Assembly (NCBI GenBank): GCA_029559475.1
Contig: JAKQBN010000051.1
Span: forward strand, 1-27,989
Direction of reading: 5' to 3'
Length of the DNA stretch: 27,989 bases
DNA from: a bacterium
GTDB lineage: Bacteria > UBA4055
Shown: positions 1 to 9,200 of the stretch, in pieces
Layout of the letters: each line of letters starts with the position of its first letter
Position numbering within the stretch: position 1 is the first letter of the stretch
Program-made: the position numbers and the translations under genes
Notes under the pieces: model-generated
What the model saw: only the letters and a program-made list of their open reading frames with translations
The model's database searches: none
Told to the model about the DNA's origin: nothing

Positions 1-975
1 TTCGCCTTCGCTTGATTCGTAAAACCTTTCCCACTGTATGATTTCGTCAAAGGTTATAATACCGTCAGCAGTAGGTGGCGGATTTGAAGAATATCTGGGA
101 TCATTAAATCCGTCAACTAAAGAATATGGAACAGTACCGTAGTGCACACCGTCAATTGTTAAATCTTTATAATAAAACTCACTATTAACCTCATGCTGTT
201 TATGTTGATTCGCAGCTGCGTACATATGGAAATTATACTCCCAGTGCGCCTGCGGATTGCTGACACCATACCAGTCTATTTCAATAGAAGGTTTACTGTT
301 ATCTGTTGGCAACTCTTGTTCCTCAGGCTGGGATTTATTCTCAACAGGCATATTATCAGCAAAATAAGACTCTTGATATGATTGCGCAGCAGAACTGAAA
401 ATAACATTATTAAATGTACCGTTACCAGTCAGCTCTTCTTTAAAACCACCTCCGAAACATTGAGCCATCCAGAAAACTTTCTTGTTCGCTTTTATACCGT
501 TGAACAAAGTTGCAAAGTCTGTATCTGAGATGCTTGTGTCCATCAGATTAAGATTTGACGAACCGCTGCCGTTAGTTGAACCGTGTCCGAATGTCCACAC
601 GAAAAGAAAATCATTATCCGTTGACTTTCTTCTTAACTCCAAAGCTACAGTTTCAAGATTACTGCTTGTTGCAGGATAATCGGTGATCATATAACCTGGC
701 TCTAGAATTTCGGCATGTTTAGCTGAGTAACGTTCTAAGTCAACATACCCATTTGTGCAATCTATACCATCAGCATAAAGGACATAGATATTAGCAGGAT
801 CGAAGCCTTTCAGATACAGCATTTCCCACATCAGATACGTATCCATCCAGAATGCGGCATACGGATCGTTTTGTGTCGGAGCTTTTGCTCCTGTTACGAG
901 AACAGCATATTTTTCTGCGGATAGCAGACACATTGAGGTTGCGATTAAAATAATCGCAAAGAGTTTCTTTAACAT
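1..975 (-). CDS. Secreted C13 (legumain/caspase-like) cysteine peptidase, C-terminus cut by window edge
   Basis: The frame is open from an ATG at 975 to the left edge: 325 codons with no stop, so the gene is partial. A signal peptide spans about residues 1-20 (MLKK, a hydrophobic core, then LLSA before EKYAVL). The next stretch, KYAVLVTGAK, has the form of the first strand of a caspase/legumain-like fold. His131 lies in the motif FVWTFGHGS after a hydrophobic strand, and Cys173 lies in FWMAQCFGGGF after another. A His-Gly then Ala-x-Cys-x-Gly pair at this spacing is the catalytic dyad pattern of clan CD peptidases, closest to family C13. It is probably exported to the envelope or medium. Substrate and any C-terminal sorting domain cannot be seen. 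The start is supported by AGGAG seven to eight bases upstream. That site lies in a leader able to hide it, described separately. Fold assignment is by motif, not by search. Confidence 0.82.
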   Translation of the reverse strand, partial: MLKKLFAIILIATSMCLLSAEKYAVLVTGAKAPTQNDPYAAFWMDTYLMWEMLYLKGFDPANIYVLYADGIDCTNGYVDLERYSAKHAEILEPGYMITDYPATSSNLETVALELRRKSTDNDFLFVWTFGHGSTNGSGSSNLNLMDTSISDTDFATLFNGIKANKKVFWMAQCFGGGFKEELTGNGTFNNVIFSSAAQSYQESYFADNMPVENKSQPEEQELPTDNSKPSIEIDWYGVSNPQAHWEYNFHMYAAANQHKQHEVNSEFYYKDLTIDGVHYGTVPYSLVDGFNDPRYSSNPPPTADGIITFDEIIQWERFYESSEGE

Positions 976-1147
976 GGTGTTTCTCCTTTTTTATGATGTT
1001 TTACATTTGAGAAACCACCTGTACATCCGTATATTACTAAGGGAGGTACAGGCGGTCACCCGTACTTGTGAAGATTTGCAGCCGCAGCTTTTCCGGGCCC
1101 ACGGCTACTTTCTTGTATAGGGTTAAATCGAATAGTACCTCCTTTTT
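976..1147 (-). promoter_or_regulatory. Structured 5' leader, candidate translational riboswitch
   Basis: Read on the minus strand, the gap before the C13-like peptidase gene contains several pairings. Helix P2 is GTAGCCG with CGGCTGC (plus 1078-1084 and 1102-1108, one G-U). Helix P3 is the hairpin at plus 1046-1065 (GTACGGGT / GCCTGTAC types, two wobbles, GACC loop). A short closing stem pairs GGAG(G) at 1138-1142 with CTCC at 1042-1046. Nearer the gene, GGTGGTTTCTC (plus 1009-1019) pairs with GAGAAACACC over the ribosome binding site (plus 976-985), with one bulge. The 3' strand of P3, CCGCCTGTAC, can instead pair for ten bases (one G-U) with GTACAGGTGG (plus 1015-1024), which would break both P3 and the sequestering stem. 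This is the layout of an aptamer with a translational on/off platform. The two hairpins joined by a GCAAA-containing linker recall the GEMM (cyclic-di-GMP-I) architecture, but the hallmark junction sequences are not evident. No class is assigned. Confidence 0.55.
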
Positions 1148-2614
1148 TTATTTTAAATACAGCATAGATTTTGTTTGAAGGATCTTCCCGTTAACGACAA
1201 GCTGATAGAAATAAATACCGGTGTTCAGAACATTAGCCTGAAAGTTAACTGAATGAATACCTTTGTTCATTTTCTTATTAAGCAGGCTTTTTACTATCTC
1301 GCCTTTGATGTTATAAATATTCAATTGTATTTCTGATGCCTTAGGAATTGAGAATGTAATTTCAGTTTCATTATTAAAAGGATTAGGATAATTCTGATTG
1401 AGTGTTGCAGTGGCTGGTAATGTCAATTCTGGATCATCTATTCCTGTTTCTATCTGCCTAGACTGAAAATAAATATAATTATAAAAATTTTCAGTATTTG
1501 ACTTACCGTAAACTGAATAAATAAAACGATTATTATATAATTCGACATCGAATGGACCATAGCTATAATTTGCAGTATCCGATTGAACAACTTCCCTTAG
1601 AAATGAACCGCTAACGTTTGTCGTATATATAATGTTAGCATTAATGCTGAATTCATTTTCTACAAAATGAAGATGATCGTCTGAGCTGATTAACATTTCT
1701 TTCGACCTTGACATATTAGAATTTACATATCCTGCATTTTGCCACAAGGTATCTAACAATGATTTTGTGTAAATAAAATTTTTGTTCGTATAATCATTGG
1801 TACCATAGCATATACTGCTAATTAAATTACCTTCATTTGTAAGTATAATTGCTTGTGCGGAGGAAGCTTCTTCAATATAATCCATTAAACGTATAGTACC
1901 CCATCTTTCCCTGCTTCTGTCGTATTTCATATAAAAAGGCCGGTATTCGTCCAAAGCGTAAATATAATATTCACCGACAGCGTGTATATTATTATCTGCA
2001 TCAAAAGTAAAATCCTTCATATACATATTTTCATAAGCGCTTATACATGTTACCGTCCAGTTAGCCGTATTTGTATCCGAAGCCTCATGATAAGCGTAAT
2101 ATGTCTGGGTGGGACTCCACATTATTGCGTACAGCCTGTTGTTCGAATCTATTTTTAAATTCAGTCCGTTATTACAATAATATATTTCTTCCTGACTGCT
2201 CCAAGTAGTCCCATCATATTTTTTGTAATATATCATCGTACTTTCTGCTTTATATACAATATGAACATTATTTTGAGAATCGCAAACGGCATTTATCCTG
2301 TATAATCTGCTTTCTGTGTTTTCGGGTGTTATATTCTCTATTTCTGACCATGTCTGACCACCGTCTGCTGATTTTCGAAATTCGATATGACAGCGCCAAA
2401 CAAAAGGATCTTCAGTTTCTATACCTCTGACCCAGAAGGCATAAATCACTCCGTTGCTGTCAACAGTGATAGCAGGACTTGAATTAGTTGTTGCGGGATA
2501 ATTTCCGTCTTCTGAAAGCTGGATCGGTTCGCTCCATTCGTATTGGGCGAATATTTGTGTCGGCTGGAGAAATGATATAAAAAGAAACGCGAAGATCAGA
2601 ATTTTATTTTCCAT
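1148..2614 (-). CDS. Secreted beta-propeller-like (BNR/Asp-box) protein with T9SS sorting domain
   Basis: A 488-residue protein with a signal peptide (about residues 1-23, ending QIFA before QYEWSEP). The central part is rich in short beta-strand units of the type seen in sialidase-like propellers: an Asp-box SADGGQTW at about residues 82-89 and recurring phrases such as VDSNGVIYAFW, CDSQNNVHIVYKA and DSNNRLYAIMW. The last ~85 residues are a classical type IX secretion C-terminal domain: LNQNYPNPFNNETEITFSIP, an IQLNIYNIKGE strand pair and the closing GIYFYQLVVNGK. It is therefore probably exported across the outer membrane and attached to the surface or released. The start at 2614 has AAGGA seven bases upstream. 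No catalytic residues were recognised, and binding or structural roles are equally possible. The gene is visibly more AT-rich than the housekeeping genes to its right. A pentanucleotide repeat sits just upstream. Confidence 0.88.
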   Translation of the reverse strand: MENKILIFAFLFISFLQPTQIFAQYEWSEPIQLSEDGNYPATTNSSPAITVDSNGVIYAFWVRGIETEDPFVWRCHIEFRKSADGGQTWSEIENITPENTESRLYRINAVCDSQNNVHIVYKAESTMIYYKKYDGTTWSSQEEIYYCNNGLNLKIDSNNRLYAIMWSPTQTYYAYHEASDTNTANWTVTCISAYENMYMKDFTFDADNNIHAVGEYYIYALDEYRPFYMKYDRSRERWGTIRLMDYIEEASSAQAIILTNEGNLISSICYGTNDYTNKNFIYTKSLLDTLWQNAGYVNSNMSRSKEMLISSDDHLHFVENEFSINANIIYTTNVSGSFLREVVQSDTANYSYGPFDVELYNNRFIYSVYGKSNTENFYNYIYFQSRQIETGIDDPELTLPATATLNQNYPNPFNNETEITFSIPKASEIQLNIYNIKGEIVKSLLNKKMNKGIHSVNFQANVLNTGIYFYQLVVNGKILQTKSMLYLK

Positions 2615-2657
2615 TTGAAATTCCTTTTAAGTAAGATTTATTTTCAGGTTCATTTTC

Positions 2658-2711
2658 AGTAGAGTAGAGTAGAGTAGAGTAGAGTAGAGTAGAGTAGAGT
2701 AGAGTAGAGTA
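2658..2711. repeat. Pentanucleotide tandem repeat (AGAGT)x10
   Basis: Ten perfect copies of AGAGT occupy 2661-2710, with a partial copy (AGT) before and a matching A after. On the minus strand the unit is ACTCT. The tract starts 43 bases upstream of the T9SS protein start codon at 2614, between a possible promoter and the ribosome binding site. Perfect short tandem repeats of this length are prone to slipped-strand length change. A five-base unit outside a coding region would change promoter or leader spacing rather than reading frame. Confidence 0.97.
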
Positions 2712-2717
2712 TTCTCT

Positions 2718-2746
2718 CTTATATGCTAACAAATTATTTTTAAGAA
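2718..2746 (-). promoter_or_regulatory. Possible sigma-70-like promoter for the T9SS protein gene
   Basis: On the minus strand, TATAAG (plus 2718-2723) lies 17 bases downstream of TTCTTA (plus 2741-2746). The -10 match is good and the -35 match poor. If it is used, transcription would start just before the AGAGT/ACTCT tract, placing the repeat in the untranslated leader. The rest of the 318-base gap (2615-2932) holds the repeat, AT-rich sequence, and the miaB promoter and hairpin listed separately. No gene was seen in it. Confidence 0.3.
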
Positions 2747-2846
2747 AAAAATTACACATTACTTACTACTTCTGCGTTGATAATATTTTACTTCATTCAA
2801 TATAAGGAATAGTTTAGAATGATGTCAAGAAAAATAAATCGTAATA

Positions 2847-2852
2847 TATAAT
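2847..2852 (+). promoter_or_regulatory. Possible -10 element for the miaB operon
   Basis: A perfect TATAAT occurs 81 bases upstream of the miaB start in an AT-rich region. A convincing -35 box at 17-18 bases is not present (GTCAAG/TGTCAA). It is the best candidate for the promoter of the five-gene plus-strand operon, but AT-rich sequence produces such matches by chance. Confidence 0.3.
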
Positions 2853-2900
2853 GTATTATATAAGGACATTATCATTGTTTTTAAAGCGTAATTTTGCTAT

Positions 2901-2918
2901 ATTACTTGCTTAAGTAAT
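2901..2918 (+). promoter_or_regulatory. Perfect inverted repeat just before the miaB ribosome binding site
   Basis: ATTACTT-GCTT-AAGTAAT is a perfect 7-base stem with a 4-base loop. It ends two bases before AAGGA (2921-2925), the ribosome binding site of miaB. It could be a leader hairpin affecting translation, or an operator. There is no T-tract, so it is not a terminator. The pairing is visible, the function is unknown. Confidence 0.5.
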
Positions 2919-2932
2919 GTAAGGATCCTGCT

Positions 2933-4267
2933 TTGGTTTTGAAATTTCATATAGAGACTTTCGGCTGTCAGATGAACGTGTATGATTCTGACCTTGTAGC
3001 TGGAATACTTTTAAATAACGGTTATGTTAAGGCTGATAGTATTCATAAAGCAGATATTCTTTTCGTTAATACCTGCGCGATAAGGGAAAAAGCGGTTGAG
3101 AGAGTGATCCATAAAATGGAACAGTACGCTCATCTGAAGCTGAAAAAAGGAAAACTGAAAATCGCCGGAATTCTGGGCTGCATTCCGCAGTATAATTCTG
3201 ACAGGCTGAAGAAGGAGCTGCCGTATATTGATATTCTGTGCGGGCCGGATAATTACGATCAGCTTCCGCAGATGATCAGCGATTGTCTGAAAAGCAAAAA
3301 ACTTCAGGAAAATCTCGATCTTAAGAAGGAACAGAATTACGAGGATATTCTTCCGTTCACTGAAAATACTCACTCGGCTTTTGTAACGGTCATTCGGGGA
3401 TGCAACAATTTTTGTGCGTACTGCGTAGTTCCTTATGTGCGGGGCCGGGAGCGGAGCAGGAGCGTTCAGTCGATAATGACTGAAGTCAAAGATCATGTTT
3501 CAAAAAGTATTACCGAGATAACTCTGCTGGGACAGAACGTGAATTCATATAATTCAGACGGTATGAACTTTGCTCAGCTGCTGAATAAAGTATCGGAAAT
3601 TGATGGTCTCAGAAGGCTGAGGTTCGCTACATCGCATCCTAAAGATATTTCAGACGAACTTATTAGTGTTATGGCTGACAATCCGAAGGTATGTAAACAT
3701 CTGCATCTGCCCTTCCAGGCAGGCAGCAATGAGGTACTAAAACGGATGAACAGGGGATATACTAGAGAGGAATATCTGTCAAAGATCGAAAAAGTAAGAA
3801 AAGAGATCCCGGGTATCGCTCTTACTACTGATATTATCGTAGGATTTCCGGGCGAAACCGACGAAGATTTCGAACAGACTCTTGATGTGATGAAAAGATC
3901 CGGATTCGACAATTCGTTCATGTTCATATATTCGGAAAGAGATCTTACTTTCGCAAAAAAGAATTTTAATGATGATGTTCCGAAAAAAGTTAAGGCCGAA
4001 AGGCATAAAAGGGTCGCAGAACTTCAGAAGCAGCTGGGAATTGAACAAATAGGTAAAGATACAGGTTCAATAAAAGAAGTGCTTGTCGAGTCGGTCAGCA
4101 AGAAAAGAAGCACAGAAATGATAGGCAGGACGGATCAGAACAGAATGGTCATTTTCAGCAGACAGGATGGTGTAAAGGAAGGCGATTACGTTCATGTTAA
4201 AATATCACGGGCCGACGGAGTTTCGCTTTTCGGTGAGATAGTAAATTTGAGGGACGGAGGCAGATAA
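2933..4267 (+). CDS. miaB: tRNA-2-methylthio-N6-dimethylallyladenosine synthase
   Basis: A radical SAM methylthiotransferase that adds the 2-methylthio group to i6A37 of tRNAs reading UNN codons. The order is standard for the family: UPF0004 domain with Cys12 (FGCQMN), Cys48 (NTCAIRE) and Cys83 (LGCIPQ) for the auxiliary [4Fe-4S] cluster; radical SAM core with Cys157-x3-Cys161-x2-Cys164 in RGCNNFCAYC; then a C-terminal TRAM domain (about 375-440). The 444-residue length is normal. The start is a TTG at 2933 with AAGGA seven bases upstream; a second TTG at 2939 would sit too far from it. The adjacent VPYVRGRERSR stretch favours MiaB over MtaB or RimO. The stop overlaps the next gene's ATG (TAATG), so the two are probably translationally coupled. 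It is first in an operon with lapA-like, nadB and two secreted-protein genes. Confidence 0.95.
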   Translation: MVLKFHIETFGCQMNVYDSDLVAGILLNNGYVKADSIHKADILFVNTCAIREKAVERVIHKMEQYAHLKLKKGKLKIAGILGCIPQYNSDRLKKELPYIDILCGPDNYDQLPQMISDCLKSKKLQENLDLKKEQNYEDILPFTENTHSAFVTVIRGCNNFCAYCVVPYVRGRERSRSVQSIMTEVKDHVSKSITEITLLGQNVNSYNSDGMNFAQLLNKVSEIDGLRRLRFATSHPKDISDELISVMADNPKVCKHLHLPFQAGSNEVLKRMNRGYTREEYLSKIEKVRKEIPGIALTTDIIVGFPGETDEDFEQTLDVMKRSGFDNSFMFIYSERDLTFAKKNFNDDVPKKVKAERHKRVAELQKQLGIEQIGKDTGSIKEVLVESVSKKRSTEMIGRTDQNRMVIFSRQDGVKEGDYVHVKISRADGVSLFGEIVNLRDGGR

Positions 4268-4608
4268 TGTATTATATCAGAAAAACAGCCCAGCTTATAA
4301 TTCTGCTGGCAATAATATGGCTGAGCATCGAGAATTATTCCGAAAAAGTGTCAAGATTGATCGTATTCGGCTATGAAATTAAAAACACTTCAATTGTGTT
4401 CGTTATATTTACCGCCCTGATCATCGGCGCGCTCATATCCGCCTTTTTCTCGGCTCTCAAAGAATGGAGAACGATAAAAGATAATAAAAAGACAGTTAAA
4501 GAATTGAAAAACAATATCAAGATCCTTGAAGACAGGCTGAACAACGAAAACGCCGAACTGAAAAAAGAAATATTAGGTCTGAAGGAAATTTTGAAAAATG
4601 AAAAATGA
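4267..4608 (+). CDS. LapA-like (DUF1049) two-helix membrane protein with coiled coil
   Basis: A 113-residue protein with two hydrophobic helices (about residues 6-22 and 42-66) separated by a short polar loop, followed by a charged Lys/Glu-rich coiled coil to the C-terminus. This matches the LapA/DUF1049 layout (lipopolysaccharide assembly protein A domain), whose E. coli member works at the inner membrane with LapB in controlling LPS synthesis. Identity here rests on topology and size more than on a signature, so the LPS role is inferred. GGAGG inside the end of miaB lies six bases before the ATG at 4267. Its 3' end overlaps nadB by 11 bases. Confidence 0.7.
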   Translation: MYYIRKTAQLIILLAIIWLSIENYSEKVSRLIVFGYEIKNTSIVFVIFTALIIGALISAFFSALKEWRTIKDNKKTVKELKNNIKILEDRLNNENAELKKEILGLKEILKNEK

Positions 4609-6250
4609 AGCTAAAGTTTATGATTATCTTGTTATAGGAAGCGGTGCGGCAGGACTGTATTTTTCAATTCTTGCCTCGGAGCACGGAAAAGTTCTTTTGA
4701 TGACGAAAAATTCTCTGAGGGATTCAAATACATATTACGCTCAGGGCGGGATCGCCGCTGTTGACAGGGAATCCGATTCCTTTGAAGAGCATATAAAAGA
4801 CACTCTTGTAGCCGGTGACGAACTCTGTAATCCCAAAGCGGTTGAAATAATAGTCAACGAAGCTCCCGAAATTATTCACGATCTAATACGAAGAGGAGTG
4901 AATTTTACGAAAGATGAGGGGAAAAAAGGTGAATATTCACTTCACAGGGAAGGCGGACATTCAGAAAGCAGGGTATTCCATTTTAAAGATATAACAGGTA
5001 AGGAACTTATAAGAGCACTTACTAAAAGCGTTAAAGAGAATAAAAACATCACGATAATGGAACATATGATGAGCGTGGATCTTCTCACCGAGCATCAGAA
5101 AATCAAACAGCCGAAAAATCTTAATTCAACAACATGTTACGGAGTGTATGCGTTCGACCTTAAGAAAAATAATGTGATCAAAGTTCTGTCACGATCTACG
5201 ATCTTAGCTACAGGCGGATCCGGACAGGTTTATCTGCACACATCGAATCCTTCAGTCGCGACGGGTGACGGGCTCGCTATGGCATACAGAGCAGGAGCTA
5301 CTATATCGAACCTTGAGTTCTATCAGTTCCACCCGACCACTCTCTATACGGAAAAGGAAAAAGAAAGCTCATTTCTGATATCCGAAGCCGTAAGGGGGTT
5401 CGGCGGAGAGCTGAAGACTAAGGACGGCAAGAAATTCATGCATAAATATCACCCGCTGAAATCTCTCGCTCCAAGGGATATTGTCGCAAGAGCTATCGAT
5501 ACAGAAATGAAAAAACGCGGTGAGGATCACGTTTATCTGGATGTCAGCAATTTTCCGGCAAAGAAAATAATCAGTTCTTTCCCGAACATATATCATAAAT
5601 GTCTCGAAGAAGGTATTGATATCACGAAGGAGATGATCCCGGTCGTTCCAGCCGCCCATTATCAATGCGGTGGAATTGAAACTGACCTTCACGGAAAGAC
5701 CGACATTAAAGGTCTTTACGCGATAGGCGAAGTTGCCCAGAACGGCGTTCACGGAGCGAACAGGCTCGCCTCGAATTCGCTTCTCGATGCACTTGTTTTC
5801 GCGAAAATAAGTTCTGTATCTGTGAAAAAATATATTTCAAAAAATATGACGGACTTCACAGGAATTAAGGAATGGGAGTATTATCATACTGAGAGACCTC
5901 TTGAAAAAGTCGTTGTGAGTTATCTGCGCAACACAATAAAGAGGCTCGTGAGCGAGTTCGTCGGAATAGTAAGGAGCGACGAAAGGCTGAAAATAGCTCA
6001 GAAGATGATAGATCTTATAACCTGGCAGGCGAGGGATTATTATATGCAGACGAAACTTTCGAAGGAGACTATAGAACTCAGGAATATTGCCGACGTGGCT
6101 TCTCTGATGGTAAGGTTCGCCAGCTTTCGGAAAGAATCGAGGGGCCTGCATTATAACATAACTCATCCGCAAAAGGATAATGTGAACTGGCAGAAAAATA
6201 CGAGGATCAGGAATACAGGCAGAAGGAGCAAAAGCGAGATCGTTAAATAG
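4598..6250 (+). CDS. nadB: L-aspartate oxidase
   Basis: A flavoprotein of the succinate dehydrogenase/fumarate reductase family that oxidises L-aspartate to iminoaspartate, the first step of de novo NAD synthesis. FAD binding motif GSGAAGL is at residues 14-20. Other hallmarks are YYAQGGIAAV, HREGGHSESRVFHFKDITG, FHPTTLY, ISEAVRGFGGEL, APRDIVARAID, VPAAHYQCGGI and the C-terminal FAD segment GEVAQNGVHGANRLASNSLLDALV, followed by a helical C-terminal domain. The length of 550 residues is typical. HREGGHS-type active-site sequence and the absence of partner subunits distinguish it from SdhA/FrdA. The partners nadA and nadC are not in this window. It overlaps the preceding gene by 11 bases and the next starts 11 bases after its stop, so it is in the middle of an operon. 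Confidence 0.95.
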   Translation: MKNEAKVYDYLVIGSGAAGLYFSILASEHGKVLLMTKNSLRDSNTYYAQGGIAAVDRESDSFEEHIKDTLVAGDELCNPKAVEIIVNEAPEIIHDLIRRGVNFTKDEGKKGEYSLHREGGHSESRVFHFKDITGKELIRALTKSVKENKNITIMEHMMSVDLLTEHQKIKQPKNLNSTTCYGVYAFDLKKNNVIKVLSRSTILATGGSGQVYLHTSNPSVATGDGLAMAYRAGATISNLEFYQFHPTTLYTEKEKESSFLISEAVRGFGGELKTKDGKKFMHKYHPLKSLAPRDIVARAIDTEMKKRGEDHVYLDVSNFPAKKIISSFPNIYHKCLEEGIDITKEMIPVVPAAHYQCGGIETDLHGKTDIKGLYAIGEVAQNGVHGANRLASNSLLDALVFAKISSVSVKKYISKNMTDFTGIKEWEYYHTERPLEKVVVSYLRNTIKRLVSEFVGIVRSDERLKIAQKMIDLITWQARDYYMQTKLSKETIELRNIADVASLMVRFASFRKESRGLHYNITHPQKDNVNWQKNTRIRNTGRRSKSEIVK

Positions 6251-6261
6251 CGGGGATTTTA

Positions 6262-9200
6262 ATGAACAGAAAGATCATAACACTTTTTTTCACACTTTTA
6301 TCAGCTTATCTGTATTCTGAAACGATTAATTTTAATATCTGGGACTACACTTTTTATAACGATTCGATGACCGTGAAATATAAAGAAAAAGTGTATAAGA
6401 CTTTCAGCTTCTCGACTCTGAAAATCGACGTTTATTTTGAGGAAAGAAGATTTGAAGGACAATACGCTGAAAATGTAACTATAAATTCATACGATTCAGT
6501 TCTTGTAAAACCCGATCTCGGTTTTACATATTTCGATCAGGACACACTGCCATTCGGGGATAAATTTCCGAGAAAACCTGTAGCCGTAGGAGCAAGAGGT
6601 ATTAAGAGGCACGGAGGATTTTCTGTTTATGAGTTTAATCCGTTCTTTATAAAAAACGATTCTCTATATTTTATTACTTCTCTGAATTTTACTCCCTCGA
6701 ACATGAAGAAATATGAAATCCCGGCTGTTAAAACCGGTTCACTTGAGAAGATCGATCTTGCTATAATAACAACTGCTGAGTACGTCGATAATTTTGAGAT
6801 ATACCGCGATTTTAAAACGAAGCAGGGATTAGAGACGGTAATTAAAACCGTGGAAGAGATCTATGCGGAATATCCCGGCGAAAGCAATGTAATTAAGATA
6901 AGAAATTATATTAAGGATAAGTACGTACAGAACGATCTCGAATTCGTAATAATCGGCGGAAGCTACGATATTATTCCCGTCGGTGAGGCTCAGCCTTATA
7001 TTTCCGCCCAGACCGGACCGGTTCATGCGGACACATTCTATTCGCATCTGGATGGAGATCAGGACGGGAACGTGAACGGGATATACTGTGAGCTTGACGA
7101 TGAACCTGATTATTATGCCGACGTATATGTCGGCCGCTTTCCGGCTTCGACAGAAGCGGAGATGGATGCGGTCATCAATAAAACGATCAAATATTATTCA
7201 TCTGACAGAAACTTCAGAACAGGATTCAACACTTCGGCCTTCCTTTTAGGATTTACTGTTGATACAGCCGGCGACGGCAGGAAATACTGCAATAATATCA
7301 AAACCGAATTGCCGGCATGGTTTCAGGTCGATTCGATGTATGAAGGTGTTACGCCTGATTTTAACTACGCGAACATTATGAGTAAATTTAACGCAGGTTA
7401 TAATTTCGTATATTCCCAATCTCACGGTGATGTTCATCTTATCAGGCAGAAGGACAATCAGTTTAAGATATGGAGTGATCAGATAATGAATACTGATTCC
7501 GTATCAGGATTATATATGATAGCTTCATGCGAGCCTGGAAGCATAGACAAGGACAGTTTCTCAAGGAAAGCCATGATAAACCCTACCGGCGGATGCGTTA
7601 ACTATATTGGGATGTCCGGGGAAGAGTGGCCGTCAAGTTCGAACAATATGCATGCCTATATTTTCAACGGGCTGTTCAGAAACCGATCTTACGGCGAGAG
7701 CTTCGCCAATGCCGCGATAATGTACGGCAGCATAGAAAGCAGTAACACAGGCCGGTATCTGGATTTCGGATACGCGTTCCAGGGCGATCCTTCGAACAGA
7801 CCTTTTTTGAGAGAACCGCTCAACATAACAATAAATTCGATCAGCCAGATCAAAAGAGGAAAGGGTACGGTAACAGGTTCTTTCAGTACCGCACCGAACG
7901 ATACTCTTCATGTAACGCTTACTGACGGCGAAAAAATTATATCAGCGACAAAAACTTCAGTATCAGGTTTCACAATTGAATACGAAGGACTTACATCGGA
8001 CAGCGCTTATATCAGTTTTTATTCTCAGGAAGTTTTCCTCAAAACCGCCGGCTTTCCGACTACCGCGCCGGACGAGATAGAATTCAATATCACGAACACT
8101 GCTCTGAACGACGCGAATCTGTCGGGTGTCGTTGAGCACGGTGAGAATTTCGGAATAAATTTCAGAATAAATCTGGATTCAAATCCGTCCTCGACCGACA
8201 GCCTTGTAACTAAAATTACAGGCTGTGATCATTCGGGTATCACAATCCTGAACGGAACCAAGAGATTCAGGCTGCCGTCAGCAGGATCTTACTACAATAT
8301 AAGCGCTTTTAATATCAGTTTCGCTTCTGCAGACCCATTAGTATCTGATTCAGTCGCTGTTCTCGATCTCGAGATACAAAAAAAAGATGGAACAAAGCTT
8401 TATTCAGAAAAACTCAGGGTGCCGGTCGCTGTTCCGTATTTAAAGCTTCAGTCATATACAAGAACAGGAAATACACTTTATCCGAAATTTATCAATAATT
8501 CTAAAGGAACGATTGATAAAGCGGAGATCACAATTAGCGGCGGAACGAAATCAACCGTTCTTCTCAGAAAGATCAGAGGTTATTCGATCGTTTCGGATTC
8601 TATTCTGTTCACAGTAGATTCAACTAAGTCATACAGTCTTTCCACTGAGATCAATGACGGATTCATTTACAATAACGGCGATGTTTCTTTCGATTTCTTG
8701 CAGCAGCAGCCGGTAGTTCTTTATGCGGATCATTCTCCCGGAAAGATCAATCTGGAATGGACTCATTCATATACCGGAGAAATAAGCTACAACGTATATA
8801 TGTCATCCGATGTAAATTTCAGTACAAAGGTGCAGGTTAATGACGAGACCGTCAGATCGAAGAAATATTCTTTCAACTATAACAACACCGATCCTGTATA
8901 TATTCAGATCGCGCTGGCTGATTCGGCAGGATATGAATTCTCTTATTCGGAGGTTGAAAAAGTTGTGCAGGTCCCTCTATATAAAAATACTGAGTTCAGG
9001 ATCGCGCCGTTCCAGCTTTATAATCCCGTACATGTCGACGGTAAACTTATATCTAATTCCCAGAATTCAGCTGTGGCGGGTATATATTCAAACGGAACTC
9101 CAGTGAACGGTACAGGACTGATACATGAAGCTGAGAACAACGGATTTTCAGGTGAACTGCAGCAGGGATTTGCCATCGGCGATATCGACGGGAACGGAAG

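Noticed and set aside
193-679. Two plus-strand frames of 60-65 codons
   Set aside because: They are antisense to the partial C13-like peptidase, whose signal peptide and catalytic motifs are clear.
1042-1107. A 21-codon frame on the minus strand starting GTG (GPEKLRLQIF...) inside the leader
   Set aside because: No ribosome binding site, and it coincides with the P2/P3 helices. The structured RNA explains the sequence better.
3011-3496. 161-codon open frame antisense to miaB
   Set aside because: Low-plausibility composition and fully overlaps a well-identified gene; a shadow frame.
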